From the NCBI GenBank assembly GCA_020633655.1, contig JACKDF010000007.1, positions 186,001 to 250,000 on the forward strand: 64,000 bases of DNA, given 5' to 3'. The position numbers and the translations under genes were made by a program. Positions 1 through 7,637 of this stretch are shown here, one piece after another. A model generated the notes under the pieces. That model saw only the letters and a program-made list of their open reading frames with translations. It ran no database searches and was not told the DNA's origin. The first letter of the stretch is position 1, and every line of letters begins with the position of its first letter. Source of the stretch: Deferribacteres bacterium. Lineage in GTDB: Bacteria > Zhuqueibacterota > Zhuqueibacteria > Zhuqueibacterales > Geothermadaptataceae.

Positions 1-2
1 GG

Positions 3-482
3 AAAAATACGGTGATTTTTGTTGTTGAGGATGATTCGCAGGCTGGATGGGATCATATTTCAGCTTATCGCACGCTAGCGATGGTTATCAGTCCATACTC
101 AAAAAATACTGGGACAATTCACACGGCATACAATCAGCCTGCAATGGTACGCACGATCGAACAGATTCTGGGATTACCACCGATGAATATTCAGGATGCG
201 ATCGCGGAACCCATGGTGGACTGTTTTAACGATTCGCCAGATTTTTCACCCTGGATGGCCGTGCCGAACCAGATTCCACTGGATGAAATGAATCCAGCGT
301 TGGGCACATTAGAGGGACTGGAACTGCATTATGCGAAATTAAGTCTCGAACCGCAATTCGACGGAATCGATTCTGGTGAAGATCAGGACTTTAACCGTAT
401 CCTCTGGTTCGCGACAAAAGGTGATACTCCTTATCCGGAGTTTGCAACCGTTAAGGATTTTCTAGAGGAGGATGAGGACTAA
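3..482 (+). CDS. Phosphoesterase (alkaline-phosphatase-like family), C-terminal fragment
   Basis: The reading frame is open to the left edge of the window, so this is the 3' end of a longer gene. The GTG at 12 is probably an internal valine. The peptide begins KNTVIFVVEDDSQAGWDH and continues with AYRTLAMVISPYSK and RTIEQILGLPPMN. These blocks are typical of the C-terminal part of the alkaline-phosphatase/phosphoesterase superfamily proteins often annotated as 'bifunctional YncE family/alkaline phosphatase family'. The EDD and DH residues are the kind that bind catalytic metals in that superfamily. The last 60 residues are acidic and end in EEDED. The gene is convergent with the efflux operon; the 55 bases between them show no clear terminator. 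The substrate cannot be told from this fragment. Confidence 0.75.
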   Translation, partial: KNTVIFVVEDDSQAGWDHISAYRTLAMVISPYSKNTGTIHTAYNQPAMVRTIEQILGLPPMNIQDAIAEPMVDCFNDSPDFSPWMAVPNQIPLDEMNPALGTLEGLELHYAKLSLEPQFDGIDSGEDQDFNRILWFATKGDTPYPEFATVKDFLEEDED

Positions 483-537
483 TTGAATGGTGAGGCATGC
501 GAAAGGAACAACTACACGGACGAATCTTTCCATGATT

Positions 538-1323
538 TTAGCGCAACAGCTTCTCGCGGTTTCCCATCCCACGTAATGCAGCAAAAATGAAAAGGCCACC
601 AAGTACAATCAATCCGATACGATTCTGCCAGGTCCAATCATACCAAACCGAAGAATCGACATTGTGTGGTACGGTAAAAGGATTGAAATAGAGGGCATAA
701 CGCGTGCTGCGCAACGGTTCATTAAATATAAACATGAAAAAGAGGAGAATCCCCGAAACCATGCCTGCTGCTAAACCGCTCCTCAGTTTCACAGCAAAAT
801 AGAAAACCATCCCGGAAATGAAAAAGGTAGGAACATAAGCATGAAAAGCCATAGCCCAAACAGGCAAGTCAACAAAGAAATAATATCCGATATAACTCAA
901 GGTAAGGGATAAAAGGAAAAAGAGTACACACAGGCTGCCGAAACGCACGAGCCAGACTTTATAACGGGAGCCAGCTGTTGTAAAGGTGATTTCCAATGTT
1001 CGATTGTCTTTTTCCGAGGAGATCAGGCTCATATTAAGAAAAACCGCAAAAGCGGACAATGGCAGTTGCATAACCACGAAGAAAATATAATCCGCGCTCA
1101 TACGTTGATAAATCTCACGCTGGTAGTTGATGACATATTGAAAAATACACCACGCCAGCAAACCAAGAAGAAACCAGATGAAACGGTTGGAAAAAATCAA
1201 TCGCGTGTTGAGACGGAAGGTTTCAAAAACAATTGCCATCTTTTGTCGCCAATTCAACAAAAAAAATGATGGCGTCGTTTTATTGATTTGGGCGAGTAAT
1301 TGGCGAACATCAAGTTGATTCAT
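538..1323 (-). CDS. ABC-2 type transporter permease, last gene of the efflux operon
   Basis: A 261-residue inner-membrane protein with about six hydrophobic segments: near residues 45-65, 85-105, 128-150, 155-180, 183-203 and 236-252. A cytoplasmic loop reads EKDNRTLEITFTTAGSRYKVW, the usual 'EK..gTle.l..tp.sr..i' signature between TM2 and TM3 of ABC-2 permeases. It carries no ATPase domain. It lies 96 bases downstream of the RND-ABC fusion gene, and the natural proposal is that the fused ATPase domain energises this permease. That pairing is inferred from adjacency only. The start is ATG at 1323; no strong Shine-Dalgarno sequence is visible. Its substrate is unknown. Confidence 0.8.
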   Translation of the reverse strand: MNQLDVRQLLAQINKTTPSFFLLNWRQKMAIVFETFRLNTRLIFSNRFIWFLLGLLAWCIFQYVINYQREIYQRMSADYIFFVVMQLPLSAFAVFLNMSLISSEKDNRTLEITFTTAGSRYKVWLVRFGSLCVLFFLLSLTLSYIGYYFFVDLPVWAMAFHAYVPTFFISGMVFYFAVKLRSGLAAGMVSGILLFFMFIFNEPLRSTRYALYFNPFTVPHNVDSSVWYDWTWQNRIGLIVLGGLFIFAALRGMGNREKLLR

Positions 1324-1419
1324 CGATATTTTGCTTCATTTAATAGTTTCAAGTTGAAAATTAACAGCCTTTATTTTACCTGGGTCCATCGCATAAATTC
1401 TGCTCTTTTCGTGCAATTT

Positions 1420-4400
1420 TCATCTTTTCTTTTTCTGCAACAAGTAGAGATAGGCATCTTCCAGGTTCGGTTCCACCTCATTAGCATTGATTTCTACAGG
1501 TGGCGTTTCTTCCGAAATAAACCGCAGATGGATGCCCTCATTCGTTTTACTGTGCTGGATAATCTTCAAGCGCTGCTGCACCTGTGCAAACAATTCTTCG
1601 GAAATGTCGGCTTCATAGACCAGGCCGCTGGCTCGCTGTTGCAGCTCATCCGGAGATCCATTAAAAATAACCCGACCGTTATTCAGCACAGCCAAATCTT
1701 TGCATGTGCTGGAAATATCCTCGATAATGTGTGTACTAAAAACAACTATTCGTTCCTTTGCCAGCTCGGAAAGCAAATTACGAAAACGGATGCGCTCACG
1801 GGGATCAAGCCCCGCAGTCGGTTCATCGACGACGATGATGTGTGGCAGATGCAATAATGTTTGGGCGATTCCAACTCGTTGCTTCATTCCACCGGAAAAT
1901 GTCTTTACTTTATCGTCTCGACGCTCCCACAATCCAACACTGCGCAAAATATTTTCAATGCGGTGTTCCCGATCCTGCTTTTCATAGATTCCATTGGTGA
2001 TGGCAAAATAGTTGAGATATTCCAATGGCGTCATGTTTTCATACAGCCCAAATTCCTGCGGCAGATATCCGATTGATCCATGGAACGTTTCACGGTGTTC
2101 ATCAAGATCGAGACCATTGATTTTAATGCTGCCGCGATTTTGCTCCAGTACACCTACTAAAATACGCATTAGTGTTGTCTTGCCCGCACCATTTGGTCCC
2201 AACAAACCAAACATACCTTTTTTAATTTCCAGATTCACGCTGCGCAAAGCATGCACCTGTGGTTGTGGAGGGCGAATAATAGGAATTTTTTTAATTATGC
2301 TATAAATCACTCGTTTTGTGCGACGCAATTTGCCAACGGGCAATTCCGGATTTATCCGGCCATCCTGAATTTTCTGGGAAATTTTCTGTGCACGCCAAAC
2401 CAACAAGGTAATGATGAATAAAATTAACGTCATCACAGCATTCTCCGTGCGTAGATAAAAACAGGCCAGAAACAGTACAACGAGTATTACTCCTCCACGG
2501 GCTTTGTAATTCTCATAGGTATATGGTGTTCGTTCATTTTGGGGTAGGTAATCGCGCCCCGCAATAAACTTAACCCTCGACGGCCAGGGTGGACGACCGA
2601 GTTCAAAACGCCATTTATACCAATAGGGACGTGCTGAAAACAAATATATCAGCGTAAAAACACATAAAATGCCCAACCAGAACCCACTGGTGAAAAAGGC
2701 ATGCAAATACAGGAGTAGAATCCCTGTTGCTGCCACCCAAATTGAGCTGTTCTGTAATGCCTGGCTTGACCATGGCAAACTGATTTCGTTCTCCTCCACC
2801 GTATCTGCTTCATTACGACGCCGGTTTTTCTGCCACTCGCGGGATAACCGGCCCGGAGCACCGTAAATTTTTGTTAAATTCGAAATCTGAATGACGAGAT
2901 TTACCGTAGCAAGACGAGCCTTTTCTTTTCGGATTTGCAGTGCTGTTTGAATGCCATAAATCAAAGCCAACAATGCAAACCACACGGGTAAGACCAAAAC
3001 GGAAGTGAGCAACACACTATCATAACGATCATAATACCAATACAATATTCCATAGGTCGAAACGCTTGCCAACAACACAAGAGGCAAGCCAATTTTTTGC
3101 AGCCAGCTACGTGTTTGTTCCAACCCAACGTATAAGACGGGAATAAAAAACAGCGTCGAAAGCGCAGAAAAAGTCAATCCACCAATAACCGTTATGGCGA
3201 ACGGCGGCCACATTTCCAATTCCATCCCCTGTTTTAATGCCAGAGGAAAAACGCCCAATACCGTTGTGACCGAGGTCATTAAAATCGGCCGCACCCTGCT
3301 TTGTCCGGCAATCATGACAGCGCGTTGCCAGGAATAATTGTCCTGACTACGCAATACAGCGATTCGGTCCAGCAAAATAATACCATTATTCACAACAATG
3401 CCGAGTAAAACGATTAAACCGAGCAGTGCCATGGGAGCACCACTGCCGATTGAGAGGGATGTTCCGGTAATGGACAATGTAAAAAGAGCGCCTATGATCG
3501 CTGTGGGGATTGTTCCCAGTATGACAAATGGACTAAAAAAGGATTCAAATTGAGCGGCCAAAAACATGAAAATCAACAGTGTTCCAATGCCCAGCATCCA
3601 ATAATACGGCTTTTGCGATTCATCTGTTTTTTTCTTTTCCAGCGTAAATCCACGAGGCAAACGCATGTCCTGCACAATACGGTCAACCTGATTTTCTGCT
3701 TGTTCGAGTCGAGATTTTGATTCCTCGGCAATTTTACGAAAGCCATAGGAAATTTCAATTTCGCGTTCCTGGTTATGGCGCGTAATACTGCCTTCACCTT
3801 CGTCTGTGCGAATAGTCGCAACTTCGCGCAGAGGAACCAGCGCCCCGGACTGATTTTTGATTTTTAATTCACGGATATCTTCAACCTGGACGCTATCGAC
3901 ACCTTCATAACGCACATTAATATTCACATCCCCCTGCTCACCAACGAACGGCGTCTGTGCATTTGCACCTGATTTACGCGTTGTCCACAGTGCTTGCATA
4001 ACCTCACGCATGCTTAATCCCCACAAAGCCATGCGCAGACGATCACCGCGTATTTGCAGCTCTGGTGTCCCACCACGCCATGTCGAGCGCACAGAATTTT
4101 CTTCAATATCCTGAAAATCTTTGAGCGTACGTTCGAGCTGGCGGCTCAAGCCTTGCAATTGTTGCAGATCATTTCCACGCAATACAAGGCTGCTACCACT
4201 TGATTCGATTAATCCACCCGTAAAACCACCACCGCCTCCGCGCCCGGAATTTGCGCTGTTTTCAAAACTCAGTTCCGTGTCGCGATAAAGACGGTTCCAG
4301 GTTCTTATTTTTTCCTTGATTTTCGCCGGGTTTAGTTCTTTTTCCCGCTCATCGGCCGGTTTAAATTCTATCGTTATCGACGCTTCTTCTTCCTGAATAT

Positions 4401-6159
4401 TGGAGCGGTATTCTTCAATGTCCTTTAACTCCGCAAGGTTCTTTTCAATATTTTCAACAACATCATTTGTTCTCGCGAGCGTTGACCCATGCGGCATGGT
4501 AATAAAAGTCTCGATCCGCTCCGGAGGAGGCGCCTCACTCCGGCTCATGATAAACGTTACACCAATAAACAAGCTTAGTAGAAAAAGCACGACAACTGCG
4601 CTGACAGTACGAATTCGGTGACGCAAAACCGATTTGAGAAAAATACGGTAAATCTCCGCAGCCCGACTATGACGCATTTGAATATCCGGTGCGATATGCA
4701 AAGAAATTCCTGCAAGGAGTGGAATTATGGAAAGGGCCACTACAAGCGAAACAGAGAGAGGAAAAATAATGGATAATGCCAATTCACGCACAAAAAGCTG
4801 GGCATCGCTTTCGACAAACAAAACTGGCAAAAAAACAAGAATAGTTGTTCCCGTGGCAGCAAACACAGAACGCGCCATCTCGGTTGTCCCCTCAAAAGCT
4901 GCCTGGCGTGGATTCTTTCCTTTCTGAAAATGGGTGAAAATATTCTCCATCACGACTATGCCGTTATCCACGAGCATGCCGATAGCGAGCGCTAATCCAC
5001 AGAGGGAAAGTATATTTACCGAGAGAGTCCAGGCATACATGAGGTTGAATGTAACAAGAAGGGAGATTGGTATGGCCACCATTAGAATGAGCACAAAACG
5101 CAGATTTCGCAAAAACAGAAAAAGTACCAGTAAAGCGAGAAGAGCGCCTGTAAGTGCTAATTTTTCTACCTGATCAATGGCTTTCTGGATCATTTCTGCC
5201 TGGCTGAATCCGACGACCAGTTCATAGCCCAATTCTTTTAGTTCAGAGTTTAACTCTTCCACCTGATCCAGAACCTCGTTGGCAACAGCAAGCATATTAC
5301 TCGTGTTGTCTTTTTGCACCATGATACCTACGCTCGATTTACCGTTAACACGGTAGATGCTGTTTTGCTCTTCCTGGGCAAACCCCACAAATGCGACATC
5401 GCGCAAAAGGACTGGACCCTGGGATCGAATTATCAGATTTTGTAAATCCAGGAGGTTATCCACACGCCCATCAACGATGACGTCCCACATTTTCCCCATG
5501 TCGACAATACGACCCGCCCGTTGCGGTGGTTGGTGAAAGGCATTAATTTTTTGCTGGACTTCAATGATGGAAACGTTTAGCGCTTCGCACTTATCTTTAT
5601 CAACGACAATTCCCACATTTTGCCGCCGTCCGCCACCAACACGTACATTAACGATACCGTCCACCTGTTCCAGTCTCGGACTGACACGTCGTTCTGCCAT
5701 TTCCCGCAATGCTTCCAGTGAGCCTTCACCACGAATATTGAGCTGCATCAAATAGGAGGAAAGATCGGCTGTGTCAAAATGATTGATACGAACAAAAGAA
5801 CCGACAGGTAATTGTTTTTGCACGGTATTGATGCGTTGCTGCAGTTTGAGCAACGTAAACTTCATATCCGTGCCATGATCGAAGCTGATGCGAATTGTAG
5901 CGAAACCTGTCCCTGCATTGCTGTTTATATCATGCACATTTTCAAGCTGACTTATTTCTCCTTCGATGGGAATGACGATGTCACGCTCAATTTGCAGTGG
6001 CGATGCACCCTGCAGTCCCGCACCTATATAAACTTCCGGCATTATAAGCTCCGGCAGCAGCTGCACAGGCAGTTTGCTCCAGGAAATAAAGCCAAGCAGA
6101 CACAGAGCGCTGGCAATCATCGCGACGGTAACGGGTCTTTTTGTGGAAAAGGAAATCAT
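1420..6159 (-). CDS. RND efflux pump fused to an ABC ATPase domain (1579 aa)
   Basis: Residues 1-1019 are a complete RND (AcrB/HAE1-type) pump: N-terminal FSTKRPVTVAM, paired porter regions, and TM4 motif GMLVDNGIVVMEN with the proton-relay aspartate near 398. Two extra hydrophobic segments follow (about 1022-1070). Residues 1088-1100 (LVIQISNLTKIYG) look like the first strand of an ABC ATPase. About 200 residues then intervene, with four predicted membrane segments (about 1138-1174 and 1223-1257). The ATPase resumes at 1302 with ALRSVNLEIKKG, Walker A GPNGAGKTT (about 1321-1329), signature SGGMKQ (about 1422), Walker B IIVVDEP (about 1441) and the switch histidine in FSTHIIED (about 1477). 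The 4740-base frame has no stop. The added membrane segments are even in number, so both ATPase pieces would be cytoplasmic. The next gene downstream is an ABC-2 permease, a possible partner. An assembly error joining two genes cannot be excluded but seems unlikely. Confidence 0.88.
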   Translation of the reverse strand: MISFSTKRPVTVAMIASALCLLGFISWSKLPVQLLPELIMPEVYIGAGLQGASPLQIERDIVIPIEGEISQLENVHDINSNAGTGFATIRISFDHGTDMKFTLLKLQQRINTVQKQLPVGSFVRINHFDTADLSSYLMQLNIRGEGSLEALREMAERRVSPRLEQVDGIVNVRVGGGRRQNVGIVVDKDKCEALNVSIIEVQQKINAFHQPPQRAGRIVDMGKMWDVIVDGRVDNLLDLQNLIIRSQGPVLLRDVAFVGFAQEEQNSIYRVNGKSSVGIMVQKDNTSNMLAVANEVLDQVEELNSELKELGYELVVGFSQAEMIQKAIDQVEKLALTGALLALLVLFLFLRNLRFVLILMVAIPISLLVTFNLMYAWTLSVNILSLCGLALAIGMLVDNGIVVMENIFTHFQKGKNPRQAAFEGTTEMARSVFAATGTTILVFLPVLFVESDAQLFVRELALSIIFPLSVSLVVALSIIPLLAGISLHIAPDIQMRHSRAAEIYRIFLKSVLRHRIRTVSAVVVLFLLSLFIGVTFIMSRSEAPPPERIETFITMPHGSTLARTNDVVENIEKNLAELKDIEEYRSNIQEEEASITIEFKPADEREKELNPAKIKEKIRTWNRLYRDTELSFENSANSGRGGGGGFTGGLIESSGSSLVLRGNDLQQLQGLSRQLERTLKDFQDIEENSVRSTWRGGTPELQIRGDRLRMALWGLSMREVMQALWTTRKSGANAQTPFVGEQGDVNINVRYEGVDSVQVEDIRELKIKNQSGALVPLREVATIRTDEGEGSITRHNQEREIEISYGFRKIAEESKSRLEQAENQVDRIVQDMRLPRGFTLEKKKTDESQKPYYWMLGIGTLLIFMFLAAQFESFFSPFVILGTIPTAIIGALFTLSITGTSLSIGSGAPMALLGLIVLLGIVVNNGIILLDRIAVLRSQDNYSWQRAVMIAGQSRVRPILMTSVTTVLGVFPLALKQGMELEMWPPFAITVIGGLTFSALSTLFFIPVLYVGLEQTRSWLQKIGLPLVLLASVSTYGILYWYYDRYDSVLLTSVLVLPVWFALLALIYGIQTALQIRKEKARLATVNLVIQISNLTKIYGAPGRLSREWQKNRRRNEADTVEENEISLPWSSQALQNSSIWVAATGILLLYLHAFFTSGFWLGILCVFTLIYLFSARPYWYKWRFELGRPPWPSRVKFIAGRDYLPQNERTPYTYENYKARGGVILVVLFLACFYLRTENAVMTLILFIITLLVWRAQKISQKIQDGRINPELPVGKLRRTKRVIYSIIKKIPIIRPPQPQVHALRSVNLEIKKGMFGLLGPNGAGKTTLMRILVGVLEQNRGSIKINGLDLDEHRETFHGSIGYLPQEFGLYENMTPLEYLNYFAITNGIYEKQDREHRIENILRSVGLWERRDDKVKTFSGGMKQRVGIAQTLLHLPHIIVVDEPTAGLDPRERIRFRNLLSELAKERIVVFSTHIIEDISSTCKDLAVLNNGRVIFNGSPDELQQRASGLVYEADISEELFAQVQQRLKIIQHSKTNEGIHLRFISEETPPVEINANEVEPNLEDAYLYLLQKKKR

Positions 6160-6162
6160 TTT

Positions 6163-6777
6163 CTAGTTTTGGTATTCTTCTAATTTTTGCAGGATGTTTT
6201 TATAGTGTTTTATCAGTTTCTTTTCTTGAATGACCATATCCTGGAGTAAGGTGAGGCTCGCCAGTGTAAATCCTGATAAATCGCTAATATTACTCGCGAC
6301 ATAAAGATTGTTTCCAACCTGATCAAGCTTACTTTGATAAAAATTCTGCAGACTATATAAACGTGACAACGAGATAACGAAATCATAATCGAGATAATTT
6401 AAGGCATTCGTCTCTTTCGCCATTTGCCAGCCGGTGTTTTCAAGCAGTGGCGTAATAAATCCTTTCGGAGCGGCTTGCCTGAAGTCTGTATAATCCGGTA
6501 TTGTTCCAGAACCCATCATTTTATTCGCTATCTGATAAAAGTTTTTTGCGATGGTGTCATGGTAGGCAACAACATTTTCTATTTGTTCCAAATTGCCTGT
6601 TATATCCCCTTTTATGTACTGCAACGCCGTTTCCGCTTTCTTTTCATTTCGATAGTTTTCCCGGTATTGGTCCACGGCCAAGGCAGCAAACACACTCGCC
6701 ATGATCAACAAAATTTCCACAATAAAACGACCAATAGAAAATTTTGAGGCTCCTGCTTCTTTTTTACCACCTAACAT
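6163..6777 (-). CDS. Small single-pass membrane protein of unknown function
   Basis: A 204-residue protein. A basic N-terminus is followed by one hydrophobic segment (FIVEILLIMASVFAALAV, about residues 18-35). The rest is mainly helical and soluble, probably periplasmic, with a charged stretch just after the membrane (DQYRENYRNEKKAE). The layout is like small anchored proteins of the DUF6090 kind found in the Bacteroidetes group, but I cannot assign a family. It ends three bases before the start of the RND-ABC fusion gene and follows the flavin-split-barrel gene by 30 bases, so it is almost certainly co-transcribed and may be an accessory subunit of the pump. ATG at 6777 is the start; an AGGGAG-like sequence lies just upstream. 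Confidence 0.6.
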   Translation of the reverse strand: MLGGKKEAGASKFSIGRFIVEILLIMASVFAALAVDQYRENYRNEKKAETALQYIKGDITGNLEQIENVVAYHDTIAKNFYQIANKMMGSGTIPDYTDFRQAAPKGFITPLLENTGWQMAKETNALNYLDYDFVISLSRLYSLQNFYQSKLDQVGNNLYVASNISDLSGFTLASLTLLQDMVIQEKKLIKHYKNILQKLEEYQN

Positions 6778-6807
6778 GCTCCCTTTTCCCTCTTTTTGAA
6801 CTGGATT

Positions 6808-7302
6808 TTATTTTTCATCTCTGCGTTTTCCGGAAATATGTTCAATCGCTATTTTGATAATTGCTGTACGTTTAAAATGTTTATCGATATAATCATCGCC
6901 GAAGGGGGCCATCTGTGGTATAAGCTGATCGATAAGTGTTTTTAAGGGGATTCTCTTCGCTTCACTCTCGATAATTTCTGCAGAGCCAAAGACGATAACG
7001 CTTTCATAATTTGTTGAAAATTGCTCCGGCTTGAGTTCATGTGACCCAACGACGCAGAAAGAAACTTTATGGTTTTTGCGAATATTATCCAACTTGTGGC
7101 CGCTCTTCGCACAATGGATATATATTGTGTCATGGAGAACAGCGTAATTCACCGGTACCCCATAGGGCTGGTTCTTGTCATCGACTGTGGACAACACACC
7201 GATCTGTCCCTGACGCAGTAAATTCAATGCACTCTCCCGGTCGAGTGCACGGTCGCGACGGCGTATTTCTGGGAAATTTCCTGTTATCGAATTTTTACCC
7301 AT
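6808..7302 (-). CDS. Pyridoxamine 5'-phosphate oxidase-like (flavin split-barrel) protein
   Basis: A 164-residue protein of the PNPOx-like FMN-binding split-barrel superfamily, close in pattern to the NimA/5-nitroimidazole-reductase branch. Characteristic pieces are ALNLLRQGQIGVLSTVDD near the start, QPYGVPVNYAVLHDTIYIHCA, and SGHKLDNIRKNHKVSFCVVG, in which the histidine/lysine region normally contacts the flavin phosphate. The nitroimidazole branch reduces small nitro compounds; many relatives have no known substrate. It lies inside the efflux operon, three bases after the small membrane protein gene 7306-7635. A role in modifying or sensing a redox-active compound handled by the pump is possible but is only inference from position. 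ATG at 7302 is a clear start. Confidence 0.8.
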   Translation of the reverse strand: MGKNSITGNFPEIRRRDRALDRESALNLLRQGQIGVLSTVDDKNQPYGVPVNYAVLHDTIYIHCAKSGHKLDNIRKNHKVSFCVVGSHELKPEQFSTNYESVIVFGSAEIIESEAKRIPLKTLIDQLIPQMAPFGDDYIDKHFKRTAIIKIAIEHISGKRRDEK

Positions 7303-7305
7303 AGC

Positions 7306-7635
7306 TTATTTCAAACCAAAGAAGAGGACAAGTACAAGTGCAACGGCGATCAATGCAAACGTTAAAGCCCGTCTTCGCCGTCTTCGTGTATTTATGCTGA
7401 AATTTACTTCGTCAAGAAAATACCTGCCCTCCGTTGATTGCATAATATCGCCACGCGATACAGACCTTCGCAATCGCCAGCTCTGCAGTTTGTTTAGATT
7501 GGAAAACGCAATCGCAGTGGATACATCAAGCGCCTTTGCCTTTCGCAACTGTTTAAGGAGTTTTTTATCATGGAAAGTGATCACCGTTGCTAATAACGAT
7601 GTGAAAATGCCAAGGACCTCTGCATACTCAACCAT
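7306..7635 (-). CDS. Small membrane protein of unknown function
   Basis: About 109 residues, starting MVEYAEVLGIFTSLLATVITF. Hydrophobic segments lie near both ends, and a basic middle region ends in a run of arginines (NTRRRRRRAL) before the C-terminal segment TFALIAVALVLVLFFGL. The basic stretch before the last helix suggests that the middle is cytoplasmic. I chose ATG at 7635 because AGGAG sits five bases upstream in the last codons of the RND gene. A GTG two codons earlier is possible. The first bases overlap the region of the RND stop codon at 7638, so the two genes are translationally close. No family recognised. Confidence 0.6.
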   Translation of the reverse strand: MVEYAEVLGIFTSLLATVITFHDKKLLKQLRKAKALDVSTAIAFSNLNKLQSWRLRRSVSRGDIMQSTEGRYFLDEVNFSINTRRRRRRALTFALIAVALVLVLFFGLK

Positions 7636-7637
7636 GC

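Noticed and set aside
1300..1857. Plus-strand open frame of 185 codons opposite the end of the RND-ABC fusion
   Set aside because: It lies fully or mostly antisense to a gene with clear motifs and has no recognisable features or ribosome site; the same holds for the many antisense frames over gyrA, gyrB and the RND genes.
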